DNA of 22,811 nt from a virus (IMGVR_UViG_3300006802_000624:1-22811), one strand, 5' to 3'. Counted from the first letter of the stretch, positions 11,820-18,794 are shown. The notes: generated from the sequence alone by a model not told the origin. Program-made: numbers and translations.

Positions 11820-12943
11820 TGCCGATGGTAAAACGCAAACAAAAAAAGGTAAGAGCAAGAGCTCGTACCGGTATTGCTGCAGCACCTATTGAAAAAGGTT
11901 ATGATGCAGTCAAGTATTATTTCCATATGGAATTAGATCGTAAGGATCTTGCAGCAGTAATTAAAACTTATATCAAACGGGTTTACAATAAAAAGGATGC
12001 TGCAGCAATTGTTGCAAATCCGGATTACAAGTTTACTGCATTTAGTCACTATTCATGTATTGCATTCTGGATGAATTCAGAATTACCACAAGATGAAAAA
12101 ACTGAATATTGGGAAAACAGTCTGAAAAAATATTTGGATGGTCTTATCGAATCTGGTAGGATTATTCAGGTAGAAAAGAAAGCAGAAGCCAAAAAAGCAG
12201 ATAATGTAATTACACTATCTCCTGCACAAAGACTTGCTAATAAAATTTCAAACACTATTATGCAAGATCTACTTGATTTGGAAGATGCATGGATCGAGGG
12301 TGAAAAAGCAGAACTCGATATATATCAACAATTTAAAAAGCATGGGTTAAGTGGTTCTGCCACAATTCCAGTGCGTAAAGTGGTTGAGGGATGGTTATTA
12401 GATTATGAAGATGCGTTCCACAAGCGTTGTGAACAAGCAGTTGAAGGTTACTCACACCTAAATAAACCAGAACTCAAGCGACGGCTAGCGGAGTGCCAAA
12501 AAATGTTGGACGACCTAGACCGTATAAAATCTGCTGCACGGGCTACGCGCGCGACACGTGTTAAACAACCTCGTGCAGCAGACAAACAAATTGCAAGTGT
12601 AAAATATAAAAAGGAGGACACAGATTTTAAATTGGTATCAATACCACCAATTAAAATTATAGGATCGTTTAGGTTATATGTTTTCAATGTTAAACATAAA
12701 TCCTTAACGGAATATGTTACCGAAAGTCCTAACGGCTTTGAAATATCTGGTACCACTATTAAAAATTTTGGACCAACAAGTCGGTCGGTAAAACTTAGAA
12801 AGCCACTAGACTTCTTACCATTAGTATTAGGTAAAACACCAAATCAAATTGATAAAGAGTGGAAAAACCTTACTACTAAAACTACTCAACCAAATGGTAG
12901 ATTAAACGATGATACCATATTAATCAGAGTATTGGATAAATAA
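11819..12943 (+). CDS. Unknown 374-aa protein upstream of gp33
   Basis: Start at 11819 has GGAGG at 11806-11810. The product begins with a very basic tail (VKRKQKKVRARARTG), then a compact alpha-rich region to about residue 115 (DAVKYYFHMELDRKDLAAVIKTYIKR), an acidic helical middle (about 135-235, with DLLDLEDAWIEGEKAELDIY), a basic low-complexity linker (AARATRATRVKQPRAADKQ) and a beta-rich C-terminal domain (KIIGSFRLYVFNVKHKSLTEY onward, interrupted by loops). I do not recognise a family. It shares a transcription unit with gp33, starting immediately downstream, so a role in replication or late transcription is possible. In T4 the neighbour is helicase loader gp59, but no similarity is seen. 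Confidence 0.72.
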   Translation: MPMVKRKQKKVRARARTGIAAAPIEKGYDAVKYYFHMELDRKDLAAVIKTYIKRVYNKKDAAAIVANPDYKFTAFSHYSCIAFWMNSELPQDEKTEYWENSLKKYLDGLIESGRIIQVEKKAEAKKADNVITLSPAQRLANKISNTIMQDLLDLEDAWIEGEKAELDIYQQFKKHGLSGSATIPVRKVVEGWLLDYEDAFHKRCEQAVEGYSHLNKPELKRRLAECQKMLDDLDRIKSAARATRATRVKQPRAADKQIASVKYKKEDTDFKLVSIPPIKIIGSFRLYVFNVKHKSLTEYVTESPNGFEISGTTIKNFGPTSRSVKLRKPLDFLPLVLGKTPNQIDKEWKNLTTKTTQPNGRLNDDTILIRVLDK

Positions 12944-13186
12944 ATGACAATTGAATCACACTTTTTAAATAAAAGTAAGTTCACTAAACTAATTGAAGGT
13001 ACTGTATCCGATTTAAGACTTAGTTATATGGATGCAGTTCTTCATCTCTGTGAGGAAAATAACATCGAACCAGAAGATGTTAGCAAATTTATCTCACCTA
13101 TAATTAAAAGTAAACTAGAGGCTGAAGCAATGAATCTTAATTTTTTACCAAAAACTAATTCACTTGACTCGGCCTTTTTTGAATAA
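12944..13186 (+). CDS. 33: Late-transcription co-activator gp33-like
   Basis: An 80-aa acidic helical protein whose ATG directly follows the previous stop. The order gp33 then gp32 is as in T4-like genomes. Residues LSYMDAVLHLCEENNIEPEDV and FISPIIKSKLEAEAMNLNFLP match the pattern of cyanophage gp33-like proteins, where a helix binds the RNA polymerase beta flap. The C-terminus ends SLDSAFFE, similar to the hydrophobic-acidic tail by which T4 gp33 and gp55 bind the sliding clamp gp45. T4 gp33 is longer (112 aa). Function: bridge host RNA polymerase to the clamp at TATAAATA late promoters, two of which are seen at 18765-18794. Confidence 0.72.
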   Translation: MTIESHFLNKSKFTKLIEGTVSDLRLSYMDAVLHLCEENNIEPEDVSKFISPIIKSKLEAEAMNLNFLPKTNSLDSAFFE

Positions 13187-13202
13187 AAACATTATATATA
13201 GT

Positions 13203-13231
13203 TTTACATTACAGCGATATTGTAATATAAT
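13203..13231 (+). promoter_or_regulatory. Promoter P6 for gene 32 (TTTACA-17-TATAAT)
   Basis: TTTACA at 13203-13208 and TATAAT at 13226-13231, 17 bp apart. CAGCGATAT occurs at 13212-13220 within the spacer and again at 13251-13259 just before the ribosome-binding site of gene 32, so it could be an operator or a leader RNA element. TATAATAAACATA is shared with P1. Confidence 0.78.
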
Positions 13232-13269
13232 AAACATACAAAACATATTTCAGCGATATAAAGGAAAAA

Positions 13270-14184
13270 ATGACTATGTCTTTCGAAGCACTAAAACGTA
13301 ATCGTACAGATATCTCTAAACTCGTTCAAGCCGCAGAAGCCGTAGGTGGTGCCGGTGGTGAAAAGAAAAATTATGATGATGAACGAATTTGGAAACCTAC
13401 TGTAGATAAAGCCGGAAACGGATATGCAGTCCTCAGATTTCTCCCAGCAGCAGAAGGTACCGATCTCCCTTGGGCCAGATACTGGGATCATGGATTCAAA
13501 GGGCCAACCGGTTTATGGTATATCGAGAACAGCCTTACATCTATTGGTCAGCCTGATCCTGTCGGGGAACTCAATTCCCGTTTGTGGAACTCTGGCCACG
13601 AAGAAGATAAGGAAACAGCCCGGAAACAAAAACGCAGACTACATTATGTAGTGAATGCTCTTGTTGTTGAGGATCCATCTGCACCTCAAAACGAGGGTCG
13701 TGTTGTTCTCTTTAAGTTCGGTAAAAAGATCTTTGATAAAATTATGGATGTTATGCAACCATCGTTTCAAGATGAGAAGCCTGTAAACCCATTTGACTTT
13801 TGGGAAGGTGCAGACTTTAAATTAAAGATCCGTCAGGTTGAAGGTTATCGTAATTATGATAAATCTGAGTTTTCATCTCCATCATCATTATATAATGGTG
13901 ATGAAACAAAACTTGAAACCATTTATAATGGTTTACACGATCTGAGTGAATTTACTGATCCTAAAAACTATAAAACATATGATGAACTAAAAGCTAAATT
14001 GGCTAGAGTACTAGGTGAGGAAGCATCAATGGGCGCACCAACGATGCATCAGGAAATGCAAATGAATACTCCGGCTCCTCAGCCAGAATATAAAGTTGCA
14101 GAACCTATCACGGCAGAACAAATGAATTTGTCTGACGATGATGATACAATGTCTTATTTTGCTAAATTAGCTCAAGAAGATTAA
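13270..14184 (+). CDS. 32: Single-stranded DNA-binding protein gp32
   Basis: A 304-aa protein with the T4 gp32 layout. The basic N-terminal tail (FEALKRNRTDISKLVQAAE) is for cooperativity. The OB-fold core has AGNGYAVLRFLPAAEG, YWDHGFKG, WYIENSLT, LHYVVNALVVEDPSAPQNEG, FKFGKKIFDKI and FDFWEGADFKLKIRQVEGYRNYD. The acidic tail, including SDDDDTMSYFAKLAQED, recruits replication partners. T4 gp32 has a structural zinc held by His and Cys residues near CPVC; here the matching segment is GQPDPVGELN with no Cys, so the zinc site is lost. GGA four bases before 13270 supports this start; ATG at 13276 is also possible. T4 gp32 is autoregulated, and the repeats before the start may serve that. Confidence 0.95.
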   Translation: MTMSFEALKRNRTDISKLVQAAEAVGGAGGEKKNYDDERIWKPTVDKAGNGYAVLRFLPAAEGTDLPWARYWDHGFKGPTGLWYIENSLTSIGQPDPVGELNSRLWNSGHEEDKETARKQKRRLHYVVNALVVEDPSAPQNEGRVVLFKFGKKIFDKIMDVMQPSFQDEKPVNPFDFWEGADFKLKIRQVEGYRNYDKSEFSSPSSLYNGDETKLETIYNGLHDLSEFTDPKNYKTYDELKAKLARVLGEEASMGAPTMHQEMQMNTPAPQPEYKVAEPITAEQMNLSDDDDTMSYFAKLAQED

Positions 14185-14192
14185 TCATAAAT

Positions 14193-14218
14193 AGGGCCAC
14201 TCTTTATGGAGTGGCCTT
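14193..14218. terminator. Bidirectional hairpin terminator between gp32 and tail genes
   Basis: GGCCACTC (14195-14202) and GAGTGGCC (14209-14216) form an 8-bp GC-rich stem with a TTTATG loop, extendable by a G-U and an A-T pair. On the plus strand TTTC follows, consistent with termination after gene 32. The stop codon of the convergent minus-strand gene (14204-14206) lies in the loop, so the hairpin also covers that mRNA's 3' end. Confidence 0.75.
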
Positions 14219-15853
14219 TCCCCAAATATTATCCCCGGGATCACCTGAATTCCATTGAAATCCCATAACATTTGTATCACCTGCATTATTTACAGATTGA
14301 TCAATTGTTTGTGAAGTAAATGCTGGAGTGCCACCTCCTCTAGTTTTATTCACTTCACTCTTAATGTATTCTTCCATGATTGGTGTCATAGTAGTTCCAG
14401 TTGGAACCTTACTTAAATCACCACTTGCTGTAGCAGGAGGTATATTTTTATTTAAAGCCGCACGTCTTTTTTCATCGGCGCGCCGGAACATATCTCCCCA
14501 ACTTCCTAAAGCCTGTGTTCCATTATAGGTTTCTTGTATATTTGCTGTCTCACTACCCTTAACCAATGGCGTAGTTTCATATTTGGCTTTAAGTTCTGCA
14601 TCTCTTTTGGCTTGAATTTTATCAGCTACTTCTTTCTCTAACTGCCTCTCAATGGCGTCGTACATCTCATTAAAGCCACCAGCACGCTTTAAATCCGCCG
14701 CTATGCGGCCTTGTTGAGCCAATAATGTATTTTTCAAATCTTCTTTAAGTAGCATGGGCCTTGTGTAAGAATCTACTTTGTCTCCATATAATTCATCTAT
14801 TCCTAGTCTTTTAGCTAGAGCTTTCATTGCATCAATATCTGTATTACTAATGCCTTCTAATTCTATTCTCGATCCGGTAATCTCGCTGATTTGTCCTTTT
14901 ATATTTGCTTCTTCTCTTAAAAGTTTTTGACCTGCTTCCGACTTAGACATTTCTTCTCTAATAGCTCTGTCTTCTGCTGAAGTTGTCACAAAGCTTGGTA
15001 GAAACTCATTTATTTTATTTTTAATCCAATCCTTAACTGAAGTTAGGGCATCGGTAATTGCCATAAACATTGGTGCTAATGCTTTATTAACATCCTTTCG
15101 AAACTCCTCATCTGTGGCATATGCAACAATTAATCCGCCGAGAGCAATTGATAATGCGACTAAAAGTCCTTTTGGGCCTAAAAAGAAAGGCATTAACTTA
15201 CCAGCCATTAAACCAATGAGTTTAGGTAAACTTAATCCAGCAGCTGCCAATCCACCAGAAATTGCTAAAGTTTGCCAATCATCCTTTTTAAGTTCAGTAT
15301 CTAACAAATCATTTAATTTTGTAGCAATCGAGTCTCTTACTCCATCTGAAAAAACCGTACCAAGTATTGCTCCAATAATACCACCTTTTAAACCGCCAAC
15401 AAGAAAACCAGCAGCACCTCCAATTGTTGCCCATTCCGATATTGATCCTAATATTTGGCTACCTGTAAGTTTTGTTACGGCTTCAGCAATTTCATCAGCA
15501 AGCACAGTAGCTAATATTGCAGGAATTCCTCTCTTTATCATACCAGATAAAAACGCACCAGCCAAAGGTAAAAGATTACCGACATCAAAATCAAAAAATC
15601 CTCCACCATTTTTTGCTGATTTTGTTCTACCTACAGAAGTAGATGCATCAGATCTGGTTTTACTTATTTCTCTTTTTGCTTCTTCAGCACTTCTTGCATC
15701 TTCTTCTTCAGCATTTTTTATCATATCAAAAAAGGCATTAAATCCTTTTGCAAGTGAGTCAACTCTTTGTGAAGTTTGAGCTTGTTTTTCACCAAGATCT
15801 AGAGTTTGCTCTTGTAAGGTTTTATTGATATCTGATAGTGTAACTGCTGCCAT
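14204..15853 (-). CDS. Tail tape-measure protein candidate (gp29-like)
   Basis: A 549-aa protein. It has an N-terminal helical, charged section (about 1-80), a glycine/alanine-rich hydrophobic region with likely membrane-type segments (about 95-150 and 205-245, for example GGAAGFLVGGLKGGIIGAIL and LLVALSIALGGLIVAY), a long charged helical section (about 290-440) and a low-complexity polar tail. Hydrophobic segments in a long helical protein lying directly after a tail-assembly chaperone gene are the hallmarks of tape-measure proteins. T4 gp29 has 590 aa, so length fits a tail slightly shorter than T4. Direct similarity to gp29 is not evident by eye. It starts in a TAATG overlap with the frameshift extension. 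Confidence 0.6.
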   Translation of the reverse strand: MAAVTLSDINKTLQEQTLDLGEKQAQTSQRVDSLAKGFNAFFDMIKNAEEEDARSAEEAKREISKTRSDASTSVGRTKSAKNGGGFFDFDVGNLLPLAGAFLSGMIKRGIPAILATVLADEIAEAVTKLTGSQILGSISEWATIGGAAGFLVGGLKGGIIGAILGTVFSDGVRDSIATKLNDLLDTELKKDDWQTLAISGGLAAAGLSLPKLIGLMAGKLMPFFLGPKGLLVALSIALGGLIVAYATDEEFRKDVNKALAPMFMAITDALTSVKDWIKNKINEFLPSFVTTSAEDRAIREEMSKSEAGQKLLREEANIKGQISEITGSRIELEGISNTDIDAMKALAKRLGIDELYGDKVDSYTRPMLLKEDLKNTLLAQQGRIAADLKRAGGFNEMYDAIERQLEKEVADKIQAKRDAELKAKYETTPLVKGSETANIQETYNGTQALGSWGDMFRRADEKRRAALNKNIPPATASGDLSKVPTGTTMTPIMEEYIKSEVNKTRGGGTPAFTSQTIDQSVNNAGDTNVMGFQWNSGDPGDNIWGKATP

Positions 15854-16026
15854 TAGTTATTTTCTGCTTCTCTTTCACGTAAATGATTTAACAACAATGT
15901 TAAATACACTTCTCTCTCCCACGGTAACATATTATCAATTTCAGTTAACGAATAATGAAAATTTTGTAATAACTGGAAATTAGTTCTATAAAAATTTTCA
16001 AGTGATTCATGAGAGAGGTTTATGAA
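15853..16026 (-). CDS. 57-codon extension reached by -1 frameshift (gpT-like)
   Basis: This minus-strand frame encodes FINLSHESLENFYRTN, then FQLLQNFHYSLTEIDNM, then LPWEREVYLTLL and NHLREREAENN, ending in TAATG with the tape-measure start. The composition and the YSLTEIDNMLPWERE type motif look like a genuine conserved tail-assembly segment. The frame has no ATG, GTG or TTG until an ATG at the NM residue, which would leave only 25 aa. It is open upstream across the T8 run in the gp26-like gene, so -1 slippage would give a 295-aa fusion (238 residues plus 57). Expression by reinitiation seems less likely. It is placed where lambda has gpT. Confidence 0.72.
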   Translation of the reverse strand, partial: FINLSHESLENFYRTNFQLLQNFHYSLTEIDNMLPWEREVYLTLLLNHLREREAENN

Positions 16027-16739
16027 AAAAAATCGTGCAGACCCTCCAAAGTATGTTTATGGTTTTTATTACAAGACTCGCATTTATATTCAATATCTAA
16101 TGTCATTTTTGGAATTTTATCTACAAATGTATTTACTATTGAAAATTGTTCTGAAGTAAGTGAATTAATAAATTCTTCAATTTCTTCCCTAGATTCATCC
16201 TTTAATGAAATATGTTCATTTTCCGTCATTACAGAATCAATACAAGATGTTAATATTTCGAACAATATTTCGGTTGTAGCTTGACCTTCGTTTATTATAA
16301 TTTTTTCATTTGTAATAAAATCATAATATGTTGGGTATTTCATTTTAAGTGAAATATCTTCAGTAAGTTTAATAATTTTTGGTTTTATAGAACCATCTAA
16401 TTTAATATTATCTAAATTAATTTTAATTTCGTTTTCGTGTTCACATTCTTTACATTTAATACTCACATTGGTAACTTCACCAACAGACTTTGATCTAATT
16501 TTTGTAAAAATGTAATCTACATCAAATGTTGATAATTTATTTACATCGTATGCATTATCTGTACAGTTGGCAACACAATTTAAAATTGCATTAATAATTT
16601 GTTTTTGATCTTGTGATTCATATGCAATTAAAAGTAGTTTTTGTTCCTTAATTAAAAATGGTCTATATTTTAATTTTTCCCCAGTTGAAGGTATATCTAA
16701 TTCATACTGTGAAGATTCATTCAATCTTGGTAGTGCCAT
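16020..16739 (-). CDS. 26: gp26-like baseplate hub / tail-assembly chaperone
   Basis: The ATG at 16739 (MALPRLNESSQYELDIPSTG) overlaps the upstream stop as TAATG and gives the usual N-terminus of this family; an ATG five codons upstream is less likely. The 239-aa protein begins with a beta-rich segment (YRPFLIKEQKLLLIAYES) and has a C4 zinc-ribbon-like set: IKCKECEHENEIK (about 113-125) and YKCESCNKNHKH (about 219-230). This matches T4_baseplate (PF12322, gp26-type) proteins. It sits just before the tape-measure gene, the place of gpG-type chaperones, and ends in a T8 run that allows a -1 frameshift to a 57-residue extension. A role in chaperoning the tape measure or hub is inferred. Confidence 0.75.
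   Translation of the reverse strand: MALPRLNESSQYELDIPSTGEKLKYRPFLIKEQKLLLIAYESQDQKQIINAILNCVANCTDNAYDVNKLSTFDVDYIFTKIRSKSVGEVTNVSIKCKECEHENEIKINLDNIKLDGSIKPKIIKLTEDISLKMKYPTYYDFITNEKIIINEGQATTEILFEILTSCIDSVMTENEHISLKDESREEIEEFINSLTSEQFSIVNTFVDKIPKMTLDIEYKCESCNKNHKHTLEGLHDFFS
16025..16032 (-). promoter_or_regulatory. Slippery T8 run, probable -1 programmed frameshift site
   Basis: On the minus strand the gp26-like gene ends GAT TTT TTT TCA TAA. The T-TTT-TTT heptamer within the eight T residues fits X-XXY-YYZ, and both tRNA-Phe anticodons could re-pair after slipping back one base. The zero-frame stop follows only two codons later, as often seen in phage tail chaperone frameshifts. No clear downstream stem was found by eye. 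Confidence 0.65.
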
Positions 16740-16978
16740 TATGCGTTTCTCCAAACATCCTTTGCATTCACCCGAATAAACGGTTTATTTGTTTCATTCT
16801 TATTTGGATTAGCAACAGTCAACATAACGTTTTTACCTTTTTTAAAGGCCTCTACCTTTGCAGTCATCTGAGCAGTACTGCCAACCCATTCTCTACGGGC
16901 CTCTTTACTCCAACGAGGATTCTGAGGTCTCCGCTCACCTTTTGATACTTGATGAGCTCTTTGTCTTTTTTTAGCCAT
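16739..16978 (-). CDS. Small basic protein between gp54-like and gp26-like genes
   Basis: A 79-aa basic protein (begins MAKKRQRAHQVSKGER) with AGGAGT eight bases before its ATG. The first 35 residues are dominated by Arg, Lys, Gln and Trp (PRWSKEARREW); the rest has VEAFKKGKNVMLTVANPN and PFIRVNAKDVWRN, which could form a small beta domain. Its stop overlaps the gp26-like start (TAATG), so it belongs to the tail operon and is probably made with it. No family recognised; a small assembly factor or RNA/DNA-binding structural protein are possibilities. Confidence 0.65.
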   Translation of the reverse strand: MAKKRQRAHQVSKGERRPQNPRWSKEARREWVGSTAQMTAKVEAFKKGKNVMLTVANPNKNETNKPFIRVNAKDVWRNA

Positions 16979-16987
16979 TATAACTCC

Positions 16988-17656
16988 TTATAAACTACCC
17001 AGGCCGCCAATCGCTTGAATCCAACCTTGGCCACTTGAAGTTGGTTCCCAATTTGTATATGATAATGTTACAGATACCTGTGCAAGCCCATCTAGTTCAT
17101 TATTCAATTCTATTTGTTGTATATCAAGAGGAAAAGCATCTTTCAATCTTACGGTATATACAGAACCACCACCCAATCCTACATTTATTTTAATTGGCCC
17201 AGCACCAAATCCTAAATTTTTAATTGGTTTTCTCAACTGATGAATTTTTATGTCTTTACTATATTGTGATTTATAGCCAACCGTACCTTGTTTTTCATCT
17301 AGTACAATACTTCTCCATTCATCAAAATATTTTTTTACACCATAATCATTCATTAAATAAAATGTAAGATTTACATCTGGGGCTATATAGCCATATGGAA
17401 CTTTTTGCATTTCCATACCCATAGGCCTGTCATGAGTTAATAAAGATTTACCTGGCATAGTAACTGATGAACACAGTAAATTTAAATCCCCACCACCAGA
17501 ACCTAGACCAATACCACTAGTAAGGAGAGTGGTTAATTGCCCAAGAAAACCACCACTTGATGCAAATGTTGTAGGTAATTCAACTAAAAATTGGTTTGTT
17601 CTTGCAAAACCTAATTTACTAGATGCTAGTGATTTTAATTGATCTACTGAACTCAT
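16988..17656 (-). CDS. 54: Tail-tube-fold protein, baseplate tube initiator gp54-like
   Basis: A 222-aa protein with the tail-tube fold signature: an N-terminal FARTNQFLVELPT strand, a Gly/Ser-rich loop, LCSSVTMPGKSLLTHDRP at about residue 80, YGYIAPDVNLTFYLMNDYGVKKYFDEW (strand, then an aromatic-rich helix), and a C-terminal QIELNNELDGLAQVSVTLSYTNWEP. The P-G/x-x-L plus F-Y-L-N-D-x-x-x-K-x-F-x-x-W block is shared by gp19, gp48 and gp54 relatives. Length and place among hub genes favour gp54, the first tube ring on the baseplate, over the main tube protein gp19, but that is inference. Its start overlaps the upstream stop (ATGA). Confidence 0.65.
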   Translation of the reverse strand: MSSVDQLKSLASSKLGFARTNQFLVELPTTFASSGGFLGQLTTLLTSGIGLGSGGGDLNLLCSSVTMPGKSLLTHDRPMGMEMQKVPYGYIAPDVNLTFYLMNDYGVKKYFDEWRSIVLDEKQGTVGYKSQYSKDIKIHQLRKPIKNLGFGAGPIKINVGLGGGSVYTVRLKDAFPLDIQQIELNNELDGLAQVSVTLSYTNWEPTSSGQGWIQAIGGLGSL

Positions 17657-18246
17657 TTGATTTTATTCCTTGAATCTCTATATATTTGAGATGAATTGGC
17701 TCCTGACCAACTAGCAGTAGGTAAAAATGTAGCAATTTCCCACTCTGGTGCAGAAACCCTAGCCAATCTAGATTTTACGTGTTGAGTCAAGTAGTGTTTA
17801 AAACATGGAGCAAAATATTTTGTTTTGCTTGCTTGCATTAACATTTTATAAGAAATTTCAAATCTAGTCGATTCATCGTATTTCGTATTTGTTGTGTTTT
17901 CAATTAGTGCATCTAAAAGTTTTGCTCTTAATGTATTAGGTAAATAGTGTAAGTTTAATCCATAAAATCCTTTTTCAGCAGGACCGACTATAATTGCCAA
18001 TGGAAATCTATCGTAATATGGTAATGTATCTTTATGTTTAGGATCATAAAAAAACATATTCATAGATCCAATTAAGGGGTTTTGCCTATTTACTAGTTTA
18101 AGTTCTTCAGCGTCCATTAAGTCCAACCGATTAATTCTGTTAATCGTGCGAACCCTTTTACGAAACCAGTCCTGTGCTTCTTTAGATCTAGGGTTTATCC
18201 CAGCTCTATAAGCTTCATATTCTAGTGTTTTAAATAAATTTGCCAT
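17653..18246 (-). CDS. Conserved-looking T4-like phage protein, 197 aa
   Basis: The 197-aa product begins MANLFKTLEYEAYRAGI, followed by a WFRKRVRTINR helix. The middle has IGSMNMFFYDPKHKDTLPYY and DRFPLAIIVGPAEKGFYGLN followed by LHYLPNTLRAKLLDAL, and the end has WEIATFLPTASWSGANS. I recall proteins with the FFYDPKHK...LPYYDRFPL...GFYGLNLHYLP pattern in many marine T4-like phages as an unnamed conserved gene, near gp4. A structural or DNA-end function (for example gp2-like) is possible but not shown. It has no Shine-Dalgarno sequence, and a TATAAATA box lies five bases upstream of its ATG. It is second in the minus-strand late operon after gp4. Confidence 0.7.
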   Translation of the reverse strand: MANLFKTLEYEAYRAGINPRSKEAQDWFRKRVRTINRINRLDLMDAEELKLVNRQNPLIGSMNMFFYDPKHKDTLPYYDRFPLAIIVGPAEKGFYGLNLHYLPNTLRAKLLDALIENTTNTKYDESTRFEISYKMLMQASKTKYFAPCFKHYLTQHVKSRLARVSAPEWEIATFLPTASWSGANSSQIYRDSRNKIK

Positions 18247-18251
18247 ACGAC

Positions 18252-18259
18252 TATTTATA
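18252..18259 (-). promoter_or_regulatory. Possible late promoter box just before the 197-aa gene
   Basis: The minus strand reads TATAAATA at 18259-18252, an exact T4-type late -10 box, followed by GTCGT and the ATG at 18246. A transcript from it would begin at or within a base or two of the ATG, giving a leaderless mRNA. The gp4 stop codon overlaps it by... the box lies immediately after the stop at 18262-18260. Chance occurrence in AT-rich DNA is possible. Confidence 0.35.
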
Positions 18260-18757
18260 TTATTTTTTAGGTTTTTTGCGATATGGTTTCATAGGCTTTA
18301 GAGGTTTCAATTTACCTTTTTGTTCTTTCATAATGCCCATAGACTTTAATGTATTCTCTGTCCATATTTGAAAATCCCAACCTCTATCCTTAGCGTATGC
18401 ATTGGCTGCTTCCCATTTATTCATATTTTTTACATAGGTCATTGCTTCACCTATGTATCTTTTACTTTTATTTGCATTTTTAGGTGGTTCTGTTTCTTTT
18501 GCTGGTTTAATTTCAACTAAAATTGTTTTACCATTTTTAAATGTTATTTTTAAATCTACAAAGTATCTATGATACCTTTTATCAATATCCCAGTAATATG
18601 GTATAACAGTTTCTTCGGAACTCCAATATTTTACATCTGGGTTTTTATCACACCAAAGAAAACAAAGTTTTTCCCAATGTGATCTATAAACAACACCAGA
18701 TGCATCACCTTTATATTTGCTTAGATTCTTTGGTATGTACTTGCCAGAATATGCCAT
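18260..18757 (-). CDS. 4: Head completion protein gp4
   Basis: The ATG at 18757 gives MAYSGKYIPKNLSKYKGD and is chosen because it follows a TATAAATA promoter on the minus strand by 30 bases. A longer frame would extend back through both promoters. The 165-aa product has VVYRSHWEKLCFLWCDKNPD, WSSEETVIPYYWDIDKRYHRYFVDL and KTILVEIKPAKETEPP, which is the T4 gp4 (head completion, gp50/gp4) pattern and resembles restriction-nuclease-like folds (E...D...E-x-K, here F-VDLK and VEIKP). T4 gp4 is about 150 aa. The basic end (KLKPLKPMKPYRKKPKK) would contact DNA. It prepares filled heads for tail joining. Confidence 0.88.
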   Translation of the reverse strand: MAYSGKYIPKNLSKYKGDASGVVYRSHWEKLCFLWCDKNPDVKYWSSEETVIPYYWDIDKRYHRYFVDLKITFKNGKTILVEIKPAKETEPPKNANKSKRYIGEAMTYVKNMNKWEAANAYAKDRGWDFQIWTENTLKSMGIMKEQKGKLKPLKPMKPYRKKPKK

Positions 18758-18764
18758 TTTACCA

Positions 18765-18772
18765 TATAAATA
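18765..18772 (+). promoter_or_regulatory. Late promoter box (TATAAATA) for the gp48 operon
   Basis: An exact T4-type late -10 box at 18765-18772, 31 bases before the ATG of gp48. Initiation is expected near 18779, leaving a leader of about 25 bases. It needs the late sigma gp55 (not in this window) and gp33. It faces the minus-strand box at 18787-18794, with 14 bp between the two. Confidence 0.75.
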
Positions 18773-18786
18773 ATGAGTAATAATCT

Positions 18787-18794
18787 TATTTATA
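18787..18794 (-). promoter_or_regulatory. Late promoter box (TATAAATA) for the gp4 operon
   Basis: TATAAATA on the minus strand (18794-18787), 30 bases before the gp4 ATG at 18757. The expected start is near 18780, almost the same base pair as the start from the plus-strand box. The two RNA polymerases would face each other and could not both open at once. Confidence 0.72.

Noticed and set aside
14187-14194. CATAAATA late-promoter-like box on the plus strand after gene 32
   Set aside because: It lacks the first T, precedes a terminator and points into the antisense of the tail genes with no plus-strand gene downstream.
15114-15779. 221-codon plus-strand frame inside the tape-measure gene
   Set aside because: It is the antisense of Ala/Gly/Lys-rich codons, Pro/Ser-rich with no motifs, no ribosome-binding site and no promoter.
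15948-16010. ATG at 16010 (minus) as a separate gene after gp26-like
   Set aside because: It opens only a 21-codon frame (MNHLKIFIELISSYYK...) unlike a protein, while the other frame holds the conserved-looking 57-residue extension.
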